From NCBI GenBank assembly GCA_902765595.1, contig CACXAQ010000014.1:1-44947 (forward strand): DNA of 44,947 bases. Direction: 5' to 3'. This document shows positions 7,671-16,108 of this stretch, one piece after another (position 1 is the stretch's first letter; the number at the start of each line of letters is the position of its first letter). The position numbers and the translations under genes are program-made. Under the pieces are notes generated by a model. It saw nothing but the letters and a program-made list of their open reading frames with translations. It searched no databases and had not been told where the DNA came from. Origin of the DNA: Oscillospiraceae bacterium (GTDB taxonomy: Bacteria > Bacillota > Clostridia > Oscillospirales > Oscillospiraceae).

Positions 7671-8288
7671 ATGAAAAAGATCATGAGCATCGTTTTGACG
7701 GTCCTGCTGCTCCTGGCACTCACTGCCTGCGGGGGCCAAAAGCAGGAAGCTCAGACGCTGGGCGGCTGGACGCTGACGGAGGACGCCGCCCTCACCCAGG
7801 AGGCGAAGGACGCCTTGGAAGGCGCGCTGGAGGGTCTCGTGGGCGTGAACTATACCCCGGTGGCGCTGCTGGGCACCCAGCTGGTCTCCGGCACCAATTA
7901 CTGCTTCCTCTGCGAGGCGGCCGTAGTCCGTCCCGATGCGCAGCCCTATTACGCGCTTGTGAGCGTGTACCAGGATCTGCAGGGCAAGGCCGAGATCCGC
8001 AGCATCGTCGCGCTGGATCTGGGCAAGATCGAAGAGAGCGGGACCATTGAGGATTCTCAGCCGGAGGGCCGGCTTCTGGGCGGCTGGCAGGTAGACCGGG
8101 AGACCAGCCTTGAGGTCCCCGACGGGGTGCTGCATCTGGCCAGCCAGACCGTTGCCGGCACCAACCATGTGGTGCTCTGCAAGGGCTGGTCGCTGTGCTT
8201 TGTCTCCGCGGACACCCAGGGCAAGACCGAAGTGGTCAAGTCGGTGCCGCTGGATATCGCCGCGCTTTCTCAGCCTGCGGAGGGCTGA
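7671..8288 (+). CDS. Lipoprotein with two cystatin-like domains
   Basis: A 205-residue lipoprotein (signal residues 1-19, lipobox LTAC with Cys20) built of two similar halves. Half one (about 31-118) starts LGGWTL and contains GTQLVSGTNYCFLCEA. Half two (about 137-200) starts LGGWQV and contains SQTVAGTNHVVLCKG. The Gly-Gly-x start, the QxVxG motif followed by TNY, and the predicted helix-then-strands order match the cystatin/stefin fold, known for inhibiting papain-type cysteine proteases. I infer a surface-anchored tandem cystatin-like protein; inhibition is not shown. ATG 7671 follows AGAAGGAGG. It has its own promoter and terminator, so it is monocistronic. Confidence 0.75.
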   Translation: MKKIMSIVLTVLLLLALTACGGQKQEAQTLGGWTLTEDAALTQEAKDALEGALEGLVGVNYTPVALLGTQLVSGTNYCFLCEAAVVRPDAQPYYALVSVYQDLQGKAEIRSIVALDLGKIEESGTIEDSQPEGRLLGGWQVDRETSLEVPDGVLHLASQTVAGTNHVVLCKGWSLCFVSADTQGKTEVVKSVPLDIAALSQPAEG

Positions 8289-8328
8289 TCAAAGCGTCTC
8301 GGCCGAACGCTTCCGGCCCGGACCCGAA

Positions 8329-8370
8329 AACCGTTCTGTTCCAATTTCTTCGGAACAGAACGGTTTTTTT
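8329..8370 (+). terminator. Rho-independent terminator
   Basis: A 14-bp stem (8329-8342 with 8352-8365) and a run of T follow the cystatin-like lipoprotein gene. The next 170 bp up to the STAS gene hold no gene, only a weak promoter-like TTGCAT (8492) and TAGAAA (8517). Confidence 0.85.
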
Positions 8371-8544
8371 CTGGACTTTTCCCCCTTATCCATTTATAAT
8401 TTACAGGTAAAACCTTTTTATGGGAACGCGCAGTTTTCGAAGCTTGGGCCGCGAAAACACGGCTGCCCGCAAAGCCCGCCGCGCGCCCCCCTTGCATGAC
8501 ATACGGAAAACAGCGATAGAAAACGCTAACAGAGGAGGTTCACC

Positions 8545-8844
8545 ATGCTGAACATCGAAAAACGAACGAACGGATCCGAGCTGGTCGTCGCGCTGGAAGG
8601 CAGGCTGGATACCATCACCGCGCCGGATCTGGAAAAGGAGCTGCAGGAGTCTCTGGATGACGTAAAGCTGCTCACGCTGGACTTTGAAAAGCTTGAGTAC
8701 ATTTCCTCCGCCGGGCTGCGGGTTCTGCTTTCCGCGCAGAAGGTCATGAACCGGCAGGGTGCCATGAAGGTCACCCATGTGAGCAGTGCCATCCGGGAGA
8801 TCTTTGACGTCACGGGTTTTTCGGATATCCTGACCATTGCCTGA
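8545..8844 (+). CDS. STAS-domain anti-sigma factor antagonist
   Basis: A 99-residue single STAS domain of the SpoIIAA/RsbV type. The conserved phosphoacceptor loop reads EYISSAGLRVLL; Ser54 or Ser55 would be phosphorylated by a HATPase anti-sigma kinase and dephosphorylated by a PP2C phosphatase. Both partner domains are encoded directly downstream (8888 and 11050). RBS AGAGGAGG precedes ATG 8545. It is the first gene of a signalling operon. No sigma factor gene lies nearby, so the output could be a remote sigma factor or a different target. Confidence 0.9.
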   Translation: MLNIEKRTNGSELVVALEGRLDTITAPDLEKELQESLDDVKLLTLDFEKLEYISSAGLRVLLSAQKVMNRQGAMKVTHVSSAIREIFDVTGFSDILTIA

Positions 8845-8887
8845 GCCGCCGCCTTCCATCGAACGAACAAGGAAAGCGAGGATCGAC

Positions 8888-11053
8888 ATGAAAAAAATCT
8901 TGGGAATCACCTTTGGCGGGCTGCAGCGGAAAGCGCTCCTCCTGGTGCTTCTGGTGTTGTCGCTGACGGTCGCCATGTTCATTGGCATCAGCGTCTACCA
9001 GAACAACCAGCTCATCCGCGTCGTGGAGGATACGCGGGTCGAGCAGCAGACCGCCATTTCCACCATCACATCCCAGACGATGCGTCAGGTGATGGACGGC
9101 ACCCTCACGGAAATGACCGCTCTGCAGGCAGAGCTGGCGGACCGCGACTTTTCGGAAGTGATCCGCAACGTCTATATGCTGCAGAGCATCGCCCAGGGCC
9201 TGCTGGGAAACCGCGGCCGTCTGGAGCCGCTGCCGGTCAGCCTTCCCCATCCCGCCATGGACGGAGAAAGCGCGGCCTATGTTTTGTGTGAGGACGGGGT
9301 CGATTATACGCAGTCCCAATGGCTGGGACTCATTTCACACATGAGCACGCCCATGATCGCCATGCACCGCAATTCCGAAAAGATCGACGGCTGCTACATC
9401 GGCCTGGCCGACGGAACGGATCTGTGCGTGGACGAGAAGGCCGGCCAAAAGCTGGACTCTGCCGGACAGCCAATCCCCTTTCCGGTGCGGCAGCGCCCCT
9501 GGTACGTGGGCGCCGTTGAGGCGGACGGGCTGTACTTTACCGATCTGGTCGAAGACGCGTTCACCAGAAAACGCATGATCACCTGTTCCCTGCCGGTCCG
9601 CCTGGACGGAGAGATCGTAGGCGTCGTGGGCCTGGATATTGTTCTGGTAAGCATGGACTCCTTCCGCAACTCCGCGACGGAGGGGACCTATTTCTATGTG
9701 ATGAACGGCCATGGCCGGATCATCCTCGGGCCGGAGGGCGGCGGCATCTTTGCCAAAGAGATCGCCGCGCAGACCGACCTTCGCGCAAGCGCAGAGCCGG
9801 AGCTTGCCCAACTGCTGACGCTGGCGCAGAAGGAGAACACCGGCTTACATACCGTCACGCTGGACGGGAAGGAATACTATATCGTGGGCGTGCCCATGCC
9901 GTCTGCCGGCTGGACGATCCTCAACATCGTGGAAAAGCACATCACAGAGCAGTCGGAGCGGACGATGCTGGGCGAATACAACGACATCAACAACGCCGCT
10001 ACCGCTCGCTTCCGGGAAGGCGTCGGAAAGACCACCCGTCTGGGGATCGCGCTGCTTGCCGCCGTGCTGATCATCTCTCTGACGGCGGGGTATATCTCAA
10101 CCAAACGGATGGTAAAGCCCATCGAAGCGATCACGAAAGAGATTCAAAACACGAGCCTCAACGGCAAGCTCTTTGTGATGAAGGACGAGTTCCGGACCAA
10201 TGACGAGATCGAGCTGCTTGCCGAGTCTTTTGCGGATCTTTCCAAAAAAACCAAGCGCTACATCGAGGAGATCACCAAAATCACCGCCGAAAAGCAGCGT
10301 ATCGGCACGGAGCTGGAGCTGGCCACCTCCATCCAGGTGGGCATGCTGCCTCATGTCTTCCCGCCCTTCCCCGGCCGGGGGGACATCGACCTGTACGCCA
10401 TTATGGACCCGGCCAAGGAGGTCGGCGGCGACTTCTACGATTTCTTCCTGATCGATGACGATCATCTGGGCCTCGTGATGGCCGACGTGAGCGGCAAGGG
10501 CGTCCCGGCTGCCCTGTTCATGATGGCCTCCAAGATCATCCTCCAGAGCGTCGCCATGCTGGGCTTCTCTCCGGCAGAGATCCTGAACAAAACCAACGAG
10601 GCCATCTGCTCCAACAACCCGGCGGAGATGTTCGTCACCGTATGGATCGGCATTCTGGAGCTCTCCACCGGAAAGCTCACGGCGGCCAACGCCGGCCACG
10701 AGTATCCGGTGTTCAAGCAGCCTGACGGCAGCTTTGCCATCTGCAAGGATAAGCACGGCTTTGTCCTCGGCGGTATGGACGGGCTGCAATATAAGGAATA
10801 CGAACTGCAGCTCCTGCCCGGCACAAAGCTGTTCCTGTATACCGACGGCGTGCCGGAGGCCACCAACGCGCGCAATGAGCTCTTCGGGACCGCGCGGATG
10901 CTGGCCGCCCTGAACGCGGACGCGGACGCCTCCCCGGAGCAGCTATTGAAAAACGTCCGCGCGGAAGTGGATAAATTCGTGGACGGCGCGGAACAATTTG
11001 ACGATCTGACGATGCTGTGCATTGAGTACAAGAAATCGGAGGGTGCAGAATGA
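8888..11053 (+). CDS. Membrane sensor phosphatase: dCache, HAMP, PP2C (RsbU/SpoIIE-like)
   Basis: A 721-residue receptor phosphatase. Order: membrane segment (about 14-36); extracellular dCache-type sensor (about 37-380, including RQRPWYVGAVEADGLYFTDL and VVGLDIVLVSMDSF); membrane segment (about 384-403); HAMP and short coiled coil (about 404-495); PP2C-type SpoIIE/RsbU phosphatase (about 500-718). Metal and catalytic motifs include EVGGDFYDFF, MADVSGKGVPAAL, AGHEYPV, YTDGVPEA and FDDLTML. It should dephosphorylate STAS antagonists on ligand sensing. An in-frame start upstream at 8837 would precede the membrane anchor and lacks an RBS, so I start at ATG 8888. It overlaps the next gene by 4 bp. 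Confidence 0.9.
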   Translation: MKKILGITFGGLQRKALLLVLLVLSLTVAMFIGISVYQNNQLIRVVEDTRVEQQTAISTITSQTMRQVMDGTLTEMTALQAELADRDFSEVIRNVYMLQSIAQGLLGNRGRLEPLPVSLPHPAMDGESAAYVLCEDGVDYTQSQWLGLISHMSTPMIAMHRNSEKIDGCYIGLADGTDLCVDEKAGQKLDSAGQPIPFPVRQRPWYVGAVEADGLYFTDLVEDAFTRKRMITCSLPVRLDGEIVGVVGLDIVLVSMDSFRNSATEGTYFYVMNGHGRIILGPEGGGIFAKEIAAQTDLRASAEPELAQLLTLAQKENTGLHTVTLDGKEYYIVGVPMPSAGWTILNIVEKHITEQSERTMLGEYNDINNAATARFREGVGKTTRLGIALLAAVLIISLTAGYISTKRMVKPIEAITKEIQNTSLNGKLFVMKDEFRTNDEIELLAESFADLSKKTKRYIEEITKITAEKQRIGTELELATSIQVGMLPHVFPPFPGRGDIDLYAIMDPAKEVGGDFYDFFLIDDDHLGLVMADVSGKGVPAALFMMASKIILQSVAMLGFSPAEILNKTNEAICSNNPAEMFVTVWIGILELSTGKLTAANAGHEYPVFKQPDGSFAICKDKHGFVLGGMDGLQYKEYELQLLPGTKLFLYTDGVPEATNARNELFGTARMLAALNADADASPEQLLKNVRAEVDKFVDGAEQFDDLTMLCIEYKKSEGAE

Positions 11054-12597
11054 ACATCAGATTAAGCGGACGCATCGATTCCAACAACGCTGCCTCGGTG
11101 GAGGAAGACCTGCTGCGGCAGGCGGCCAACGCGGACGCTGTGGTGCTGGACGCGCAGGATCTGGAATACATCTCCAGCGCGGGCCTTCGCGTGCTGCTGC
11201 GCATCCGGAAAATGCGCCCGGAAATGAAGATCATCAACGTCAATTCCGAGGTCTACGAGATCCTGGATATGACCGGCTTCACCGAGATGATGGAGGTGCA
11301 GAAGGCCTACCGCGTGGTCTCCGTGGAAGGCTGCGAGGAGATCGGGCGCGGCGCCAACGGCACCATCTACCGCATCGACAAGGACAACGTGGTCAAGGTC
11401 TACAACAATCCCGAGGCGCTGGCGGACATCCAGCACGAACGGGAGGTGGCAAAGCTGGCCCTGATCCTCGGCATCCCCACGGCCATCTCCTACGACGTGG
11501 TGAAGGTGGGCGACAGCTACGGCTCCGTCTTTGAGCTGCTCAACGCCCGCTCCTTCTCCAAGATCCTGGCACGGGAGCCGGACAAGCTGGACTGGTGCGT
11601 GCAGGAATACATCAAGATGCTCAAGCTCATCCACAGCACGCTGGTCCCCGCGGGCAAGCTGCCGGACATGAAGGAAACCGCCCTCGGCTGGGCCCGGTTC
11701 ATGCAGGACCACCTGCCCGAGGCAGCCGGAAAGAAGCTGCTGGCCCTGGTGGAGGCCATCCCTCACGATGATCACATGCTCCACGGCGACTACCACACCA
11801 AGAACCTGGAGCTGCAAAACGACGAGGTGCTGCTCATCGATATGGACACGCTGGCCGTGGGTCACCCGATCTTCGAGCTCGCCAGCATGTACAACTCTTT
11901 TGTGGGCTACTCCGAGCTGGATCACGGGGTCATCCAAAGATTCCAGGGCTTCGACTTTGAGACCGGCCGCCGCTTCTGGCGCAGAGCTCTGTCCTCTTAC
12001 CTGGGTACCCGGAACGAGCGCAAGCTCAGGGAGGTGGAAGGCAAGGCGCGTGTGCTGGGCTATACCCGCATGATCCGCCGCTCCATTCGCCGCAGGGCTC
12101 TGGAAACCGAGGAAGGCCGGGCGGAGATCGCCCACTGGACCGGCGAGCTGCTGTCGCTGCTGGAGCGCATCGACACGTTGACCTTCCAGCCCAACGAGCT
12201 GGAGCTGGAGGCGGTGCCGGAGAATCTGGAAGAGGTTCAGGCCTTTGTGGAAGAACACCTGGAGGCGGCAGACTGTCCTCCCAAAGCCCAGATGCAGATC
12301 GGCGTCGCCGTGGAGGAGATCTTCGTCAACATCTCCAGTTATGCCTATCACCCGGAAAACGGCAACGCCACCGTGCGCGTCGAGATCTCCGATGATCCCG
12401 TGAGCGTGGCGATCACCTTCCTCGATCACGGCACGCCCTACGACCCGCTGGCCAAGAAGGACCCGGACATCCATCTCCCCGCGGATGAACGCGACATCGG
12501 CGGCCTCGGCATCTTCATGACGAAAAAGCTCATGGACGACGTGGCCTACGAATACCGCGACGGGCAGAACATCCTGACCCTGAGAAAGAACCTGTAA
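11050..12597 (+). CDS. Three-domain fusion: STAS, aminoglycoside/choline kinase-like, HATPase
   Basis: A 515-residue fusion. STAS (about 1-86) has the loop EYISSAGLRVLL. A protein-kinase-like phosphotransferase of the APH/choline kinase superfamily (about 95-345) has the glycine loop GRGANGTIY (100-108), Lys116, catalytic HGDYHTKN (His245, Asp247, Asn252) and metal motif IDMDT (263-267). An RsbW/SpoIIAB-like HATPase (about 385-515) has N-box EEIFVN (422-427), DHGTPYDP (459-466) and GGLGIFM (484-490). The HATPase would act as anti-sigma and kinase for STAS domains, the PP2C neighbour as the opposing phosphatase. The middle kinase substrate is unknown. The start overlaps the phosphatase stop by 4 bp. 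Confidence 0.85.
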   Translation: MNIRLSGRIDSNNAASVEEDLLRQAANADAVVLDAQDLEYISSAGLRVLLRIRKMRPEMKIINVNSEVYEILDMTGFTEMMEVQKAYRVVSVEGCEEIGRGANGTIYRIDKDNVVKVYNNPEALADIQHEREVAKLALILGIPTAISYDVVKVGDSYGSVFELLNARSFSKILAREPDKLDWCVQEYIKMLKLIHSTLVPAGKLPDMKETALGWARFMQDHLPEAAGKKLLALVEAIPHDDHMLHGDYHTKNLELQNDEVLLIDMDTLAVGHPIFELASMYNSFVGYSELDHGVIQRFQGFDFETGRRFWRRALSSYLGTRNERKLREVEGKARVLGYTRMIRRSIRRRALETEEGRAEIAHWTGELLSLLERIDTLTFQPNELELEAVPENLEEVQAFVEEHLEAADCPPKAQMQIGVAVEEIFVNISSYAYHPENGNATVRVEISDDPVSVAITFLDHGTPYDPLAKKDPDIHLPADERDIGGLGIFMTKKLMDDVAYEYRDGQNILTLRKNL

Positions 12598-12614
12598 GGA
12601 AGGAGAACAAAGGA

Positions 12615-13475
12615 ATGCAGAGTTTGCCGTCCATCGATCTGCACATGCACAGCACCTTCTCCGACGGGACGGATACTCCGGCACAGTTGTTGAAAGCCGT
12701 CAAAGCGGCAGGGCTCGGTTGCTTTGCGCTGACGGACCACGACGCCATTGCGGGCTGCGTGGAGCTGCAGGGCCTCCTTGCCCCCGGCGACCCGCAGTTC
12801 ATTCCGGGCATAGAGTTTTCCTGTAAGGACGAGCTGGGGAAATACCATGTTCTGGGCTACCGCTACGATCCCGCATCCCCGGCCATCCTGGACGTGCTGG
12901 CTCTGGGCCACGGCTACCGGATGAAGAAGCTAGGGCTTCGGCTGGACTATCTGCGCGCGGAATATGGCTTCGTCTTCCCGGAGGAGGACCTGGAGGCGCT
13001 CTACGCACAGCCCAACCCCGGCAAGCCCCACATCGCCAATCTGATGGTAAAGCACGGCTATGCCAAAACAAAGAATCAGGCCTTTGCGGACTATCTCAAC
13101 CGTCTTCATGCGGAGGATGACTATGTCCGCCCGGAGGAGGCCATCCGGGGCATCCTGGGCGCAGGCGGCGTTCCCGTGCTGGCCCATCCCTGCTACGGCG
13201 ACGGCGACCAGATCATCCTGGGCGATGAACTGGAGCAGCGGGTCGTCCGGCTGGAGGCCTTCGGCCTGCAGGGCCTGGAGGGCTATTATTCCGGCTTTTC
13301 CAAACCGCTGCGGGAGCTGGTCCTTTCGCTTGCGGAGCGGTACGGACTGTATGTCACCGCAGGCAGCGACTACCACGGGACCAACAAGCTGGTCTCTCTG
13401 GGAGACACCGGCATCAAGGAATCTGCCGCCCCGGCCGAGGGCATCCTTCGTTTTTGGGAGGCTGTGACCACATGA
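12615..13475 (+). CDS. PHP-domain phosphoesterase
   Basis: A 286-residue PHP-superfamily metal-dependent phosphoesterase of the YciV/RnaM type. Members hydrolyse 3',5'-nucleoside bisphosphates or the ends of short RNAs. Metal ligands are visible in IDLHMHSTFSDG (His10, His12), ALTDHDAI, PGIEFSC, VLAHPC and the C-terminal GSDYHG. The length matches the family. It begins 17 bp after the fusion kinase gene with an AAGGAGAA site and overlaps the next gene (ATGA), so it belongs to the signalling operon. Any functional tie to partner switching is not evident. Confidence 0.85.
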   Translation: MQSLPSIDLHMHSTFSDGTDTPAQLLKAVKAAGLGCFALTDHDAIAGCVELQGLLAPGDPQFIPGIEFSCKDELGKYHVLGYRYDPASPAILDVLALGHGYRMKKLGLRLDYLRAEYGFVFPEEDLEALYAQPNPGKPHIANLMVKHGYAKTKNQAFADYLNRLHAEDDYVRPEEAIRGILGAGGVPVLAHPCYGDGDQIILGDELEQRVVRLEAFGLQGLEGYYSGFSKPLRELVLSLAERYGLYVTAGSDYHGTNKLVSLGDTGIKESAAPAEGILRFWEAVTT

Positions 13476-14689
13476 AGCTGTATCTGGATACGCTGCGCAA
13501 AAAGCCGAAGGTCTATAACCTTGCCGTCCTCACGGCGGCGGTGCTTGTCCTGCTGGTCATGCTGTTCGCCTTCGGCGGTGAAGCCACCGTGCGCTTCAGC
13601 TGTCTTCTCCTGGCGCTATACTTCCTCGCGGCGGCGGCACTGCTGCTGCGGGCCTTCTTCCTCCAGATGCGCTACAACCTCTACTCCTACAACACGATCA
13701 TTTATTTCGGCTTCGCGCTGTTCCTGCTTTCCGTGTCCCTGACCTATGCGCTGGCGTATTTCCAAACAGACGGCCTGAGCCAGGAGGAAATCCTGCGCAA
13801 TGTGATCGGCTGGCTGTTGGGCTCCGCCAAAACTTACGTCTTCTTCACCGCGCCGTTTCTGCTGGTGTTCTCCGTAGGGCTTGCGATCTCCAATGTGTCG
13901 CTGATCCGGCACGAGGGCTTTCGCACGGTGAACCTGCTGGGGATCATCCTGGCCTTCCTGCTGGTGGGCGGGGAGCTGCTGATCTTCCTGCGGGATTACA
14001 TGGTTTCCGGCTCTCGGACAGAGGTCATGCTCCATGACATGCTGACCAATCTTCTGGCCGCGGTGTACCTGTACTTTGAATGCATGCTGCTGGGCACCAT
14101 TGTGGCCGGTATCATCGCCTCGCGGGTCGAGCCGGAAAAGGACAAGGATTTTATCATCATTCTCGGCTGCGGCATCCGCCGGGACGGCACCCCCTCCCCC
14201 CTGCTGCGGGGGCGGGTAGACCGTGCGCTGGCCTTTGCCGAACAGCAGGAGGCCCTCACCGGCAAGCAGCCGATCTTTGTGACCTCCGGCGGGCAGGGGC
14301 CGGATGAGCCCATCTCGGAGAGCGCCTCCATGAAGCGTTATCTGCTGGAAAAGGGCATCCCGGCGGAGCGGATCCTGGAAGAGGACCGGTCCACCGACAC
14401 CTTTGAGAACATGAAGTTTTCCAAAGAAAAGATCTGGGCGGTCAATCCCCAGGGGAAGATCGCCTTTTCCACCACGAACTACCACGTTTTCCGCGGGGGC
14501 CTGAAAGCCAGACGCGTGAAAATGCGGGCGCTGGGCATGGGTGCCAGGACGAGATGGTACTTCTGGCCCAATGCCGCCGTGCGGGAGTTCGTGGGACTGC
14601 TGACGGAGCACCGGCTCAAGCAGGGTCTGATCTTCGGCAGCATGGTCATCTCCTACGTGGTGCTGACGCTGCTGGCCTATCAGAATTAG
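13472..14689 (+). CDS. YdcF/SanA-like (DUF218) membrane protein
   Basis: A 405-residue protein with about six N-terminal membrane segments (within 1-215) followed by a DUF218 domain (about 225-375). The domain opens with DFIIILGCGIRRDGTPSPLL and contains VTSGGQGPDEPISE, ILEEDRSTDTFENM and FSTTNYHVFRGG, the usual YdcF order. A final hydrophobic segment lies near the C-terminus (FGSMVISYVVLTLLAY). Such proteins are associated with envelope biogenesis. The start ATG 13472 overlaps the PHP stop by 4 bp. It is a membrane-bound counterpart of the lipoprotein encoded at 5706. Confidence 0.9.
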   Translation: MKLYLDTLRKKPKVYNLAVLTAAVLVLLVMLFAFGGEATVRFSCLLLALYFLAAAALLLRAFFLQMRYNLYSYNTIIYFGFALFLLSVSLTYALAYFQTDGLSQEEILRNVIGWLLGSAKTYVFFTAPFLLVFSVGLAISNVSLIRHEGFRTVNLLGIILAFLLVGGELLIFLRDYMVSGSRTEVMLHDMLTNLLAAVYLYFECMLLGTIVAGIIASRVEPEKDKDFIIILGCGIRRDGTPSPLLRGRVDRALAFAEQQEALTGKQPIFVTSGGQGPDEPISESASMKRYLLEKGIPAERILEEDRSTDTFENMKFSKEKIWAVNPQGKIAFSTTNYHVFRGGLKARRVKMRALGMGARTRWYFWPNAAVREFVGLLTEHRLKQGLIFGSMVISYVVLTLLAYQN

Positions 14690-14784
14690 GCCCGGTGAAG
14701 AGGGCCTGACCCAAATACTGTTCCGATAAACACCCGCGCCGAGAGATCGCCGCCGGATGATTTGAAAGATGAAAGGAGAAAAAG

Positions 14785-15807
14785 ATGAAAAAAGCAATCG
14801 GTTTGTTCCTGTGCCTTTGCCTGGTGCTGGCCCTGGTGGGCTGCGGCGCCCAGACTGACCCCGCAGAGCAGGAGATCAAGGACTGGACCCGGGAGGGCGT
14901 TTTCCAGGATGAAAACGAGAACATTCTCACGATCACCTGGCAGGAGGACGGCGACGAGCCCAGCTGGTACGCCGGCGTCATGATCGGGGAGCTGATGGCC
15001 GGATGGAAGGTCCGGCAGGTGGGCAACACCCTGCAGGGCGACCTGAACGCCTGGGATGAGAACGCGGAGCCTTATAACGTCACCATTTCCGAAGAGGGCG
15101 AGGACGGCCTGATGCTGGTGGTCGAGGGCGGCGACACCTATCACTTTGTGCCCATGGACCTGCCGGATGCCACGATCTTTGTCAGCATCAATGTGGAGGG
15201 CATGGGCAATATCGCCTATACTGAGGGCGAAGAAACGCCGGAGGTGGACCCGGAATACCCCTTCCAGTCCGCGCAGATCAATCTGGCCGAGCCTGCCACC
15301 CACACCATCCTGGCATGGCCCCAGGCGGGCAATCTGTTCGTGAAATGGACAAAGAACGGCGAAGACTTCTCCACCGAGCCCCAGATCACGGTGCTTCTGG
15401 ATGAGAGCGCGGACTATGTGGCCGTGTTTGAGGAAGACCCCGACTGGCAGAATCCCGTGATGAACTTCGTGGGCGAATACCAGTGTGACCGGGCCAACGC
15501 GAAGGTGGACTGCTTCGGCTACGATGAAGCGTGGATCACCATCGAATGGGGCAGCAGCGCCGCGGAGCTGACCCGCTGGATCCTCGTCGGTCGGCTGGAT
15601 ACGGAGACGCTGACGGTCGAGTATTCCGGCGGCACCGAGTCCATCGTCACCGTTGACGACCAGGGCGAGGAGAGCCAGGAAACGGTATCGGTGGACGGCA
15701 CCGGCACCGTCGTCTTCCACGACGACGGCACCTTCACCTGGCACAATGATCAGTCCGACTCCGGGGAAGACATGGTGTTCCAATGGCTCCCGGTCGCCGA
15801 GGGCTGA
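14785..15807 (+). CDS. Lipoprotein of unknown function
   Basis: A 340-residue lipoprotein (signal 1-19, lipobox LVGC with Cys20). The mature part is acidic and rich in aromatic strand-like stretches such as WYAGVMIGELMAGW and VWFHDDGT-type segments, suggesting repeated beta-sandwich modules. Residues about 130-215 resemble a short repeat domain ending FVKWTKNGEDFS, and the last part (about 225-340) looks like a separate beta domain. I do not recognise a named family. It follows the YdcF-like gene by 95 bp with RBS AAAGGAG, and two terminators follow. Confidence 0.7.
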   Translation: MKKAIGLFLCLCLVLALVGCGAQTDPAEQEIKDWTREGVFQDENENILTITWQEDGDEPSWYAGVMIGELMAGWKVRQVGNTLQGDLNAWDENAEPYNVTISEEGEDGLMLVVEGGDTYHFVPMDLPDATIFVSINVEGMGNIAYTEGEETPEVDPEYPFQSAQINLAEPATHTILAWPQAGNLFVKWTKNGEDFSTEPQITVLLDESADYVAVFEEDPDWQNPVMNFVGEYQCDRANAKVDCFGYDEAWITIEWGSSAAELTRWILVGRLDTETLTVEYSGGTESIVTVDDQGEESQETVSVDGTGTVVFHDDGTFTWHNDQSDSGEDMVFQWLPVAEG

Positions 15808-15845
15808 GGGAAGGCAAGAATTCTGAAAGGATAGACGCAGGCAAG

Positions 15846-15880
15846 GGCCGGCGGGGCAGATCCCCGCCGGCCTTTCTGTC
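15846..15880 (+). terminator. Rho-independent terminator of the signalling operon
   Basis: GGCCGGCGGGG (15846-15856) pairs perfectly with 15862-15872 and is followed by TTTCTGTCT. Confidence 0.8.
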
Positions 15881-15954
15881 TGGACGCCTCAGTCCGGAGT
15901 CCCCTCTCCCCTTCCCGTGCAGTCTGAGCACACACAGCACCCCTTGTTTCACTC

Positions 15955-15986
15955 GGCGCAATCCATAAAAGGATTGCGCCTTTCTT
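15955..15986 (+). terminator. Second terminator before the catabolic operon
   Basis: GGCGCAATCC (15955-15964) pairs with GGATTGCGCC (15971-15980), with a 6-nt AT-rich loop and a TTTCTT tail. It isolates the next operon from upstream read-through. Confidence 0.75.
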
Positions 15987-16026
15987 GTGCATTTAAACAA
16001 AAATATCCTGTGGTTCCGAACAATAC

Positions 16027-16090
16027 TTGACAGCCGCTTGTGCAAAATGTATTGTTGTATTACAAGCTGACAAGAACACTGAATTACAAG
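16027..16090 (+). promoter_or_regulatory. Promoter and GntR-type operator of the catabolic operon
   Basis: -35 TTGACA (16027-16032), a 17-bp spacer and -10-like TATTGT (16050-16055). Immediately downstream is the palindrome TTGTATTACAA (16055-16065), which fits the GT-N3-AC core bound by FadR/FCD-type GntR regulators. ATTACAAG recurs as a direct repeat at 16083-16090. The operon's own GntR gene (21894) is the obvious candidate regulator, and the operator position implies repression. Binding is inferred. Confidence 0.6.
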
Positions 16091-16108
16091 TTGGCAGGAG
16101 GGATCCCT

